The position numbers and the translations under genes are program-made. Below, piece after piece: positions 1 to 6,704 of a stretch of 13,178 nt of DNA (the stretch's first letter is position 1; each line of letters opens with the position of its first letter). A model generated the notes under the pieces. It was not told the DNA's origin, did not search any database, and worked only from the letters and a program-made list of their open reading frames with translations. The DNA lies in contig DABJ01000016.1 of NCBI GenBank assembly GCA_002102825.1, positions 15,411 through 28,588 on the forward strand, read 5' to 3'. The DNA comes from Candidatus Gastranaerophilales bacterium HUM_12. Its GTDB lineage: Bacteria; Cyanobacteriota; Vampirovibrionia; Gastranaerophilales; Gastranaerophilaceae.

Positions 1-1913
1 TACTCTTTTGTAAACACCCAAAAACCTTTACTATTTGTTGAGGTTACTACTTTTTTGTTGCTTTTTTCTTTTTCTCTCGGCTTTTCTTCTTTTTTTTTTG
101 CCTGAGCAAGAGTTTTATCCTTGATGTTATCTTTGAAAGCACTTGCCATTAGAGTCGATGTATAAACCGGAGTTGTGTGAGCATAGGCAAATAATATTAC
201 TCCGTTTGCATTCATTTTTCGAGTTTCGTAAATTTGTCTGATTAAATCTTCCGGCGCACCACCCATAAATGTTACAAACAACCCTGCATATAAATCTGTT
301 TGAGGAGATTTCACATTCATTACATCATTCATCATTGATGCTAACATTTTAGAATCATAAGTTAAGAATAATGGAGTGAAACCATTTATATAATTATTTA
401 CAGACCAAGTTCTCCAGTCTTGTTGCTTTGAAGCAAGAGCAGATGCCCTATCAGGAAAAACAACCGCACTTATATAAACATTTTTTTCTTTTCCAAGTTC
501 ACCGACTTGTTTTACAAAGTTAGTTACGTTATTTCTTCTATATTGATTCCAATCATACCATTGAACATCTGAAGTTGTTAATTCAATCGGGTCTTTACCA
601 TATTGATTTTTGAAATCATTTCTCGCATATTCAGTAAATCCCCATGCATTCATGTCATTTCCTGCAGTTGCATTCGGATATCTTATGTAGTCAAGATTTA
701 TTCCGTCCGGTTTGTATCTGTCAATTATTTCAGATAACAAATCAAGTAAAAATTCATGAACTTCAGGATTTGCCGGATCTAAGAAATATCCGTTATGCTC
801 AGAAGCTGACATTGTTGCTTTTGGAGAATTCGCATTTTTCTTTGTTTTATTGCCCCAATCAGGTCTTACTGCTAAAATACTTGACGGATTGTAATCCGGA
901 GATTGGTTTCCAACATAGAAAGATTGGAACCAAATGTGAACTTTAATATCTCTTTTGTGTGCTTCTTTTATCCAAACATCAAGTGGGTCAAAACCCTCAA
1001 AAATCTCATTTTGAACTGTAAAACCATATTTATTCATTGTTTGACTTGGGAAAATTGTTTTTCCGTGAAAATATGTTTCAAGAAAAACACTATTAAAACC
1101 ATTTGCTTTCAAATTATCCAAAGTTGCAATAATTTGGTCTGCATTTTTTTCTGTTGGTCTAATCCAAACACCTTTTGTTTCATTTTTTATATATGGTACA
1201 GAAGTTTTGATTGCCATATTGGCTTCATCAATTGCTTCTTGAGTATATTGTTTTAGAATAATACTATTTTTATTTTCATTTTCAGCAATTTTCAAATAAT
1301 TTTCTGCAATCTGAATATGACTTGCAGGAAGATTGTAATTATAATCATCAATGGAATTTTTGTAATAATCCATCATTGATTTAGCTTCTTTAATTTTGGC
1401 TCTAGCTTCGTAAGTATAACTATCTGAGGTAGTATAAACAGTAATTTTATTATTGAATACATCAACATAAACCTTAGAACCGACAGTTATATTTTGGTTA
1501 ATCCAATTTTTGGCAATTCCATGCCCACTAATTACAAGTCCGTTAGATGGAATGGTAGAATCCGCACCTGATAGAGAAGTTACAGTATTCTCTGCAACGA
1601 TTGCTTCTGTACCAAATTCATTTGTCCCAGTATGAATTCCATAATTCGGAGTATAGATTACAAGCTTGTTCGCTCCTCTTCCACCCGGGAAATAACTTGC
1701 TGCATTTGAGGGATCAATAACATCTACTTTTGTTGATGCTTGTTTAAAAATCACTTCATTCTTGCCCAAATTAAGAGGTTGAAACGCATTTATTTGAGGT
1801 GTTGAAACTTCATTATCATCAGCAGGAAAAGAGAACGTCTGCTCATCTGCGTTCACCTGTCCTATTGTGAAAAATAATGATAAAAATATTATTACTATAC
1901 GTTTCAAATTCAT
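1..1913 (-). CDS. Exported GHL10-family glycoside hydrolase-like protein (3' end beyond window)
   Basis: Open from ATG 1913 to the left edge (637 complete codons), so the C-terminus is missing. Residues 1-23 form a signal peptide (basic start, hydrophobic IVIIFLSLFF, cleavage near VNA-DE). Residues about 65-150 contain a GGRG segment and an NGLVISGHG segment and look like the N-terminal, phosphodiester-glycosidase-like domain found beside GHL10 in cyanobacterial proteins. A charged helical linker follows (about 160-240). From about 246 to 600 is a GHL10/DUF187 (YngK-type) TIM-barrel, with GVWIRP at its start, HIWFQSF near 325 and GINLDYIRYP at 404-413; the Asp of NLDY is typical of the family. 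A Lys/Glu-rich tail begins near residue 600. These proteins are thought to act on envelope or extracellular polysaccharide, but the substrate is unknown. Its ATG overlaps the TPR gene stop (ATGA), so it is the third gene of an envelope operon. The family call is firm and the activity is not. Confidence 0.88.
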   Translation of the reverse strand, partial: MNLKRIVIIFLSLFFTIGQVNADEQTFSFPADDNEVSTPQINAFQPLNLGKNEVIFKQASTKVDVIDPSNAASYFPGGRGANKLVIYTPNYGIHTGTNEFGTEAIVAENTVTSLSGADSTIPSNGLVISGHGIAKNWINQNITVGSKVYVDVFNNKITVYTTSDSYTYEARAKIKEAKSMMDYYKNSIDDYNYNLPASHIQIAENYLKIAENENKNSIILKQYTQEAIDEANMAIKTSVPYIKNETKGVWIRPTEKNADQIIATLDNLKANGFNSVFLETYFHGKTIFPSQTMNKYGFTVQNEIFEGFDPLDVWIKEAHKRDIKVHIWFQSFYVGNQSPDYNPSSILAVRPDWGNKTKKNANSPKATMSASEHNGYFLDPANPEVHEFLLDLLSEIIDRYKPDGINLDYIRYPNATAGNDMNAWGFTEYARNDFKNQYGKDPIELTTSDVQWYDWNQYRRNNVTNFVKQVGELGKEKNVYISAVVFPDRASALASKQQDWRTWSVNNYINGFTPLFLTYDSKMLASMMNDVMNVKSPQTDLYAGLFVTFMGGAPEDLIRQIYETRKMNANGVILFAYAHTTPVYTSTLMASAFKDNIKDKTLAQAKKKEEKPREKEKSNKKVVTSTNSKGFWVFTKE

Positions 1914-2656
1914 TTTTGTTTCTTCTCTCTTTTGTTATAATATCCCGTATTATAATACTTTAAAGCCTCTATTGAACGTATTTTATCAGGAAGTTTTTGA
2001 TTTGTCGGTTTTATCAAGAAAGCTTTTTTGTAATATTGATTTGCTCTTAATAAATCCCCGAGTTTTTCATACATTGTTGCCATTTTGATAAGGATATCAT
2101 AATTTTCTTTCAATCCGTTCTCCAGAGCAACGTTATAAAAATATATAGCCCTCGTATAATCTTTTCTTGTAAAATAATATTCGGCAAAATAATAGTTAGT
2201 TGTCGGGTTTTTCTTATCAATTTTTAAAGCTTGAAAAAAATATGCTTTAGCATAACTGTTTTTATTTTCCAAGTCATATATTCTTGCCATTTGAACTATA
2301 GGATAGATATTGTCCTGCTCAATTTGAGTCCAAACGAAATAATCCCCACTGGCTTTTTGAAGATATTCACTTTGAGTTTTTTTATTTTTTTCGTTTATTG
2401 CTTTATTAAAATAAAAATCTGCCAATTTTTTTGTTGACTCTTTATTGACTTTTGAATAATCAATAAAGTGGCTGTTGTATTGAATTTCTCCAAATTCTGC
2501 GGCTTTTACCATACTACAACCATAAGTGCTTTCAAATAAAATGAAAGCACTTATTAGTAAAACTAAATATTTTTTATAAATCTGTATAACTTGGAACCGT
2601 GTCTGTATTGTGATGATAGAATGAATAATCTTCTGAGGCCGGATCTGTATATACAT
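1910..2656 (-). CDS. Exported or membrane-anchored TPR repeat protein
   Basis: A 248-aa protein if started at the only in-frame ATG (2656). A hydrophobic segment at 31-41 (LVLLISAFILF), preceded by lysines and followed by TYGC and VKAAEF, looks like a signal peptide. Whether processing is at a lipobox-like Cys47 or near residue 52 is unclear. Residues about 117-218 hold three degenerate TPR units, recognisable by the Y/A/F spacing of YPIVQMARIY, NYYFAEYYFTRKDYTRAI and IKMATMYEKLGDLLRA. The tail is basic. TPR domains scaffold protein complexes, here probably at the cell envelope. The stop overlaps the next gene by four bases (ATGA), implying translational coupling. The start is doubtful: ATG 2656 lies 83 bases inside the preceding gene and gives an unusually long n-region of about 28 residues. 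A non-AUG start nearer the hydrophobic core is an alternative. Confidence 0.75.
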   Translation of the reverse strand: MYIQIRPQKIIHSIITIQTRFQVIQIYKKYLVLLISAFILFESTYGCSMVKAAEFGEIQYNSHFIDYSKVNKESTKKLADFYFNKAINEKNKKTQSEYLQKASGDYFVWTQIEQDNIYPIVQMARIYDLENKNSYAKAYFFQALKIDKKNPTTNYYFAEYYFTRKDYTRAIYFYNVALENGLKENYDILIKMATMYEKLGDLLRANQYYKKAFLIKPTNQKLPDKIRSIEALKYYNTGYYNKREKKQK

Positions 2657-2897
2657 AGAATTTTCTCCAGAATCTTACAAATTTATTTTGTTTTTTGAAA
2701 GCAAGTTCATCTTTGGTATAATATTCTTGACCCAAAGCTCGAGCTTTACTAACATTTACCATATCTGTTGTTTGAGTAGAAAATCCATTTTGTTCCAAGT
2801 ATTTTGGATTTGTTGTCATATCAACAGAGACAGCGGCACCAGCTTGAAGTTGTATTGCTGTTGCAAATATTGCCGCAAATAGTAATAATTTTTTCAT
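2574..2897 (-). CDS. Small secreted protein of unknown function
   Basis: A 107-aa protein. The start at ATG 2897 is chosen over an upstream option at 2945 because a good Shine-Dalgarno (AAAGAGGTGACT) precedes it and the protein then opens directly with a classic signal peptide: MKKLLLF, a hydrophobic core, and AxA-type cleavage near LQAGAA. The mature part (about 82 residues) is polar and aromatic, with an NPKYLEQNGFS motif, a short RFWRKFYVY basic-aromatic patch and a Tyr/His-rich tail. I do not recognise a named family. It is the first gene of the operon with the TPR and GHL10 genes, so it probably works at the cell envelope with them. The 3' end is overlapped by the annotated start region of the TPR gene. 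Confidence 0.8.
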   Translation of the reverse strand: MKKLLLFAAIFATAIQLQAGAAVSVDMTTNPKYLEQNGFSTQTTDMVNVSKARALGQEYYTKDELAFKKQNKFVRFWRKFYVYTDPASEDYSFYHHNTDTVPSYTDL

Positions 2898-2949
2898 AGT
2901 CACCTCTTTTTGTAACATTGTAATCTTTTTTTTTAGATGTTGCAATAAT

Positions 2950-2978
2950 ATTATAAATTGTTTACAAAAAAATGTCCT
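2950..2978 (-). promoter_or_regulatory. Candidate promoter of the secreted/TPR/GHL10 operon
   Basis: On the minus strand a perfect TATAAT (2955-2950) is preceded at 17 bases by AGGACA (2978-2973), a partial match to TTGACA. Transcription would start near 2943, giving a leader of about 46 nt that carries the Shine-Dalgarno of the 2897 start. ispG ends only 4 bases upstream of the -35, so read-through from ispG is also possible. Confidence 0.4.
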
Positions 2979-2981
2979 GTA

Positions 2982-4037
2982 TTATTTGTATGAATTATTT
3001 ATAACTTCTTCAAGCTTATCTAGTAATTGATCTTCAGGAACTCGAGCTACGATTTCGCCTTTTTTGAATACATAGCCCTCGTTTATACCTCCGGCAATTC
3101 CAAAGTCTGCATGTCTTGCTTCCCCCGGACCATTTACTGCACAACCCATTGTGGCAATTGTGATATTTTTATCAAGATTTCTAAATCGGTTTTCTACTTT
3201 TTTAGCTAAACCAATCAAGTCAATTTGAGTTCTTCCACAAGTTGGACAAGATACAAAATTCACTCCTCGTTCCCGAAGTTTCAAACTTTTAAGAATTTCA
3301 TACCCTGCAAAAACTTCTTCTATCGGATTTTCAGTAAGTGAAACCCGGATTGTATCACCTATACCCTCTGCTAAAAGTGTCCCTAACCCGACAGATGATT
3401 TAATAAGTCCGCCCTTTAAAGTTCCTGCTTCTGTCACTCCTAAATGTAAAGGGTAATCTACTCTTTGCGCCATAAGGCGATAAGCATCAATCGTTGTTAA
3501 TACATCAGAAGATTTTAGAGAAACTTTGATTTTATCAAAATCTAAATCTTCTAAAATTTTGATATGTTTCATTGCACTTTCAACCATTTTTTCGTGCAAT
3601 GGAATATCTTTATCTAGTAAATCTTTCTCTAAAGAACCTGCATTAACACCTATTCGAATCGGAATATTTTGTTGTTTAGCTAAATTAACAACTTTTTCAA
3701 CATTCTCTCTTTTCCCAATGTTTCCAGGGTTTAGGCGAAGTGCTGAAATTCCGTTATTAATACATTGGATTGCAAGTCTATAATCAAAGTGGATATCAGC
3801 AATAAGTGGAACCGGTGAAATTTTAACCAATCTTTTTATTGCTTCTGCGGCATCTTTATTCAAAACCGCAAGTCTAACAAGCTCACACCCTGCATCTGCC
3901 AATTCTTTAATCTGACGGGACGTTTGTTCAATGTTTCTTGTGTCGGTATTACACATTGACTGTACGGAAATCGGATTATTATTACCGATTTTTACATTTC
4001 CTATTGAAATTTCTTTTGATTTTCTTCTTTTTATCAT
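2982..4037 (-). CDS. ispG: 4-hydroxy-3-methylbut-2-en-1-yl diphosphate synthase (IspG/GcpE)
   Basis: IspG performs the penultimate MEP-pathway step, reductively opening MEcPP to HMBPP for isoprenoid synthesis, with a [4Fe-4S] cluster in the cytoplasm. The protein (351 aa) has the N-terminal TIM-barrel (residues 1-250; NPISVQSMCNTDT, PLIADIHFDY, LRLNPGNIG, VTEAGT) and the C-terminal cluster domain with the three cysteine ligands Cys264, Cys267 (SCPTCGRT) and Cys299, plus the fourth ligand Glu306 (TMGCAVNGPGEA). The length fits the compact bacterial form without the plant insert. I chose ATG 4037 rather than an upstream TTG at 4058: the reading from ATG matches family N-termini, and the TTG codons fall in the promoter. 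There is no Shine-Dalgarno; an extended -10 lies six bases upstream, suggesting a leaderless message. It is divergent from the phosphoesterase gene at 4078. All key residues are intact. Confidence 0.96.
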   Translation of the reverse strand: MIKRRKSKEISIGNVKIGNNNPISVQSMCNTDTRNIEQTSRQIKELADAGCELVRLAVLNKDAAEAIKRLVKISPVPLIADIHFDYRLAIQCINNGISALRLNPGNIGKRENVEKVVNLAKQQNIPIRIGVNAGSLEKDLLDKDIPLHEKMVESAMKHIKILEDLDFDKIKVSLKSSDVLTTIDAYRLMAQRVDYPLHLGVTEAGTLKGGLIKSSVGLGTLLAEGIGDTIRVSLTENPIEEVFAGYEILKSLKLRERGVNFVSCPTCGRTQIDLIGLAKKVENRFRNLDKNITIATMGCAVNGPGEARHADFGIAGGINEGYVFKKGEIVARVPEDQLLDKLEEVINNSYK

Positions 4038-4043
4038 AAAATA

Positions 4044-4052
4044 ATTGTAGCA
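4044..4052 (-). promoter_or_regulatory. Extended -10 of ispG placed for leaderless transcription
   Basis: On the minus strand, TGC (4052-4050) followed by TACAAT (4049-4044) forms an extended -10 (TGnTAnnnT). Six bases separate it from ATG 4037, so a start seven bases past the hexamer falls on the A of the ATG. No recognisable -35 is present (AAACCC at the expected place). The same TGCTACAAT motif drives the tRNA-Ser gene in this window. Confidence 0.6.
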
Positions 4053-4077
4053 CAACAAAATTGAGAGGGTTTAATTT

Positions 4078-4812
4078 ATGAGAATCGCTGTATTATCTGA
4101 TTTGCACGCAAACGCACAGGCTCTTGAAGCTGTTATGAATGACGTGGTTAATCAAAATTGTGAGCATGTATTTTGTTTGGGTGATATTGCCCTAGCAGGT
4201 CCTCAACCAAAAGAGGTTACCGATTACGTAATGGCTCAAAATACTTGGACAATTATTCAAGGTAATACAGATAAAATGATTGCTCAATATGGTCCAGATG
4301 TTATGGAATTTTTGGAAGCGCAATATCCGGTTATGGCAAATGCCATTGCTGATGATGTTTTAGCTTTAGATGATTCTCATAGAGCATTTTTAGAAAATCT
4401 TCCACCTCAATTGAGTTTAGATGTTGAGGGTTGTAGTGTTTTGCTAGTTCACGGATCTCCCAGAGCAAACAACGAGGATATTCTTCCGGGAATGCCTTTA
4501 GATGTTATTGAAGAAATTATTGAGGGAACAACTGAAAAACTTATCTTATGTGGTCATACCCACATTCCTTGCGGATATCAAACCAACACAAATCAAACAG
4601 TCGTAAATGTTGGTAGTGTTGGTCGTCCAATGACACCTCAACCAAAAGCTTGTTATGCAATTATTGATTTTTCTCAAGGTTCTTTTGAAATCCGTCACAG
4701 ATTTGTTGATTATGATAATGTGTTAGCAGCTCGATTAGTCTCTCAAAGAGGTTTTGTCGGAGCTGACAGATTAGCTGATTTATTATTAAATCCTGTAGAA
4801 AGACATATTTAG
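4078..4812 (+). CDS. Calcineurin-like metallophosphoesterase (soluble)
   Basis: A 244-aa cytoplasmic protein with the full dinuclear-metal motif set of the Metallophos_2/YfcE group: Asp8 and His10 (SDLHAN), Asp36 (LGDIALAG), Asn63 (QGNTDK), His125 (VHGSPR) and GHTH at 159-162 (CGHTHIP), followed by VNVGSVGRP, typical of the family. It has no signal peptide or membrane segment. Members hydrolyse phosphomonoesters or phosphodiesters; the physiological substrate cannot be told from sequence. Unlike most genes here it has a clear Shine-Dalgarno (GAGAGGG, 8 bases before ATG). Its upstream region is shared with divergent ispG; a weak TTTGAT/TAAAAT pair (hexamer at 4037-4042) could be its promoter and would overlap the ispG start. 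The YkgJ-type gene follows 23 bases later with its own predicted promoter. Confidence 0.9.
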   Translation: MRIAVLSDLHANAQALEAVMNDVVNQNCEHVFCLGDIALAGPQPKEVTDYVMAQNTWTIIQGNTDKMIAQYGPDVMEFLEAQYPVMANAIADDVLALDDSHRAFLENLPPQLSLDVEGCSVLLVHGSPRANNEDILPGMPLDVIEEIIEGTTEKLILCGHTHIPCGYQTNTNQTVVNVGSVGRPMTPQPKACYAIIDFSQGSFEIRHRFVDYDNVLAARLVSQRGFVGADRLADLLLNPVERHI

Positions 4813-4820
4813 CTCTTTTA

Positions 4821-4829
4821 TGCTAAACT
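4821..4829 (+). promoter_or_regulatory. Extended -10 of the 4836 gene, leaderless placement
   Basis: TGC (4821-4823) plus TAAACT (4824-4829) is an extended -10, with six bases before ATG 4836. The predicted transcription start coincides with the A of the ATG. There is no Shine-Dalgarno. The -35 region is weak (AAGACA, 4800-4805, at an 18-base spacer). Confidence 0.5.
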
Positions 4830-4835
4830 GTTGAT

Positions 4836-5516
4836 ATGGAAGATTTGACTTCAAACTTAGATGATTTAAGAAAAAGTTATCGAGAAATTTTTCTCAAAAC
4901 AGCTATAGAATTAAAAAAAAGAATTGATGCTCTAAAACCAGATGGTTTAGATGGGGAAATTCTTGATAAATATGAGCCTAATTCTGCTGGACAGATTTGG
5001 CAAAATTCTGTATGCGAAATGTTTGAAAATGATATTTCAAAAGAAGTTTTGCGAAAAATTTCAGAGATTAAACAAAACCGCAAATCTTGTCACTGTATCG
5101 GTTGCGGAACTTGTTGCAAATTAGCTTGCAGTGAATTTTCGCCAGATGAATTAAAACAAAAGGCTCAAAATGGCGATAATTTTGCATCTCAATTCATTCA
5201 AACATTCATTCCGTATGAAAATTCTGATGAACCAAGAAGAATTTTTCCTGAATATCTAAAAATGTTGGAAGATAATAATGAATCCGGCTATTATTTTTAC
5301 CATTGCCCAAAGGTAACACAAGATAACAAATGCCCCGATTATGAAAACAGACCGCAAATTTGTAGAGATTTTCCGGATAATCCATTGGCATTTTTACCAC
5401 TTGGCTGTGGATTTGCAGATTGGAAAATAAAATCAGAACCTGTTTCATTAATGCTGAATGCAATGGTTGAAATTATGGGATTTTACAAAGATAAAATTAA
5501 GGAATTAAACAAATAA
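4836..5516 (+). CDS. YkgJ-type CxxCxxCC cysteine-cluster protein
   Basis: A 226-aa soluble protein of the YkgJ family (putative zinc- or iron-chelating domain). An N-terminal helical part (1-80) leads into the signature Cys87-x2-Cys90-x2-Cys93-Cys94 (CIGCGTCC), with further cysteines at 85 and 98. The second half carries the family's C-x3-Y/x-RP-x2-CR-x-FP type motif (CPDYENRPQICRDFP, Cys166 and Cys176) plus Cys157 and Cys191. The many conserved cysteines suggest a bound metal or Fe-S cluster, but the biochemical role is not established. Its stop shares one base with the rlmN start (TAATG), so the two are an operon with probable coupled translation. RlmN needs an Fe-S cluster, so a link to metal or cluster handling is conceivable but is only inference. 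Confidence 0.88.
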   Translation: MEDLTSNLDDLRKSYREIFLKTAIELKKRIDALKPDGLDGEILDKYEPNSAGQIWQNSVCEMFENDISKEVLRKISEIKQNRKSCHCIGCGTCCKLACSEFSPDELKQKAQNGDNFASQFIQTFIPYENSDEPRRIFPEYLKMLEDNNESGYYFYHCPKVTQDNKCPDYENRPQICRDFPDNPLAFLPLGCGFADWKIKSEPVSLMLNAMVEIMGFYKDKIKELNK

Positions 5517-6547
5517 TGAAAAACTTATCAGGGTTAACACTAAAAGAAATTGAACAAATAACAGACGAACTTGGTGCGACAAAATTTAGAGCAAGACAAA
5601 TTCACAATTGGATTTACCTAAAATCTGTTAAAGAGATTGATGAAATGACCGACCTGTCTAAAAAATTTCGTGATGAATTGAAAACAGTTGCACAAGTAAC
5701 AAATATCAAAATCAAAGTTAAACAGGTAAGTACAGATGGAACGATTAAGTATTTGTTAGAATTTCCAGACGGAGAATGCGTAGAAACAGTTCTTATGCGA
5801 TTTGATAACCGAGCAAATTTAACAGCCTGTGTAAGTTCACAAGTTGGTTGTGCAGTAAATTGTTCATTCTGCGCAACAGGGAAACGAGGATTCATCAGAA
5901 ATTTAACATACAAAGAAATTATTGAACAAGTTTTGACAATCCAACGTGACACAGGACTAAAAGTTACAAATGTTGTATTTATGGGACAAGGAGAACCTTT
6001 ATTAAATTTGGATAACGTTTTAAAAGCAATGGAAATGTTCAATGAAAGTTTTCAAATTGGCGCAAGACGTTTAACTGTTTCAACATCAGGTATAATTCCT
6101 CAAATCAAAAAACTTGCAGACCTTGATATGCAATCGACTTTGGCTTTATCTTTGCACGCATCAAACCACGAAGTAAGAAAACAATTGATGCAAATTGAAA
6201 ACAAATATCCGATGAACGAACTTCACAAAGCACTGAAATATTATGTTGAAAAAACTGGTCGAAGAATTACGATTGAATATTTGTTGATTAAAGATTTGAA
6301 CGATACTATAACTTCAGCAAAACAATTAGCAGCATATTTAAAAGATATCAAGTGTAATATAAATTTAATTCCATACAATCCGACTGCAAAAAATGATTAT
6401 AAACGGCCATCAAATAATTCAATTATGAAGTTCAAATATTTAATGGAACATTCCGGTAAAAAAGTAACCGTAAGGCTTGAACGAGGCGGAGATATTGATG
6501 CAGCTTGCGGTCAATTGAGTGGCAAAGTCAATGCAGACAAAGTTTAA
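5516..6547 (+). CDS. rlmN: 23S rRNA (adenine2503-C2)-methyltransferase / tRNA A37 methyltransferase RlmN
   Basis: A radical-SAM enzyme that makes 2-methyladenosine at 23S rRNA A2503 and, in E. coli, at A37 of some tRNAs. The 343-aa protein has the N-terminal helical RNA-binding domain (FRARQIHNWIY), the SAM/cluster motif Cys112-x3-Cys116-x2-Cys119 (GCAVNCSFCATG) and FMGQGEPLLN. The two catalytic cysteines of the ping-pong mechanism are present: Cys105 (TACVSSQVGC), matching E. coli Cys118, and Cys331 (DAACGQLSG), matching Cys355. The length and motif order are normal. The ATG overlaps the preceding stop by one base, and AAGGA about 11 bases upstream may serve as the ribosome site. RlmN (Cys acceptor, no extra cluster domain) is preferred over the resistance enzyme Cfr, whose sequence around the cluster differs. 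Confidence 0.95.
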   Translation: MKNLSGLTLKEIEQITDELGATKFRARQIHNWIYLKSVKEIDEMTDLSKKFRDELKTVAQVTNIKIKVKQVSTDGTIKYLLEFPDGECVETVLMRFDNRANLTACVSSQVGCAVNCSFCATGKRGFIRNLTYKEIIEQVLTIQRDTGLKVTNVVFMGQGEPLLNLDNVLKAMEMFNESFQIGARRLTVSTSGIIPQIKKLADLDMQSTLALSLHASNHEVRKQLMQIENKYPMNELHKALKYYVEKTGRRITIEYLLIKDLNDTITSAKQLAAYLKDIKCNINLIPYNPTAKNDYKRPSNNSIMKFKYLMEHSGKKVTVRLERGGDIDAACGQLSGKVNADKV

Positions 6548-6675
6548 TGGCTCTTTTTTACAAGTTCTATATTGTAATCAGCAATAACTCTAAATTCTTC
6601 GTATTTTAGAGTTTTACGAGAGTGTTTATCAGAGATAACTTTCAAATTGTAAGTATAACCTGTTTTTTGTTGCAT
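6544..6675 (-). CDS. Candidate small ORF (43 aa), unknown
   Basis: An uninterrupted minus-strand frame from ATG 6675 to TAA 6544-6546, reading MQQKTGYTYNLKVISDKH and ending in IELVKKSH. It is basic and hydrophilic with no membrane segment. It fills nearly all of the 157-base space between rlmN and the PAP2 gene, and its stop overlaps the rlmN 3' end by four bases. In DNA this AT-rich a stop-free run of this length is unlikely but not rare, and no Shine-Dalgarno precedes it. Its start codon lies within the predicted -35 of the PAP2 gene, so the two would be transcribed divergently from overlapping control sequence. I recognise no family; it could be spurious. Confidence 0.4.
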   Translation of the reverse strand: MQQKTGYTYNLKVISDKHSRKTLKYEEFRVIADYNIELVKKSH

Positions 6676-6698
6676 TTTTTATACATTCTTAATAAGAT
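6670..6698 (+). promoter_or_regulatory. Promoter of the PAP2/phosphoesterase pair, leaderless placement
   Basis: TTGCAT (6670-6675) and TAAGAT (6693-6698) are separated by exactly 17 bases, a good sigma-70-type pair. Six bases (AAATTT) then lead to ATG 6705, so the predicted start point is the A of the ATG. No Shine-Dalgarno is present. Confidence 0.6.
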
Positions 6699-6704
6699 AA
6701 ATTT

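Noticed and set aside
903..1256. Plus-strand open frame of 117 codons
   Set aside because: It lies wholly opposite the GHL10 gene, has low-complexity Phe/Ile/Cys content from reading the antisense strand, and has no family resemblance.
4038..4058. TTG 4058 as the ispG start
   Set aside because: It adds seven atypical residues, and the codons overlap the predicted extended -10; ATG 4037 gives the usual IspG N-terminus.
5614..6042. Minus-strand open frame of 142 codons
   Set aside because: It lies opposite the clear rlmN coding sequence and has no recognisable motif or ribosome site.
6548..6566. Terminator after rlmN (GGCTCTTTTTTAC)
   Set aside because: There is a T-run but no stem pairing ahead of it.
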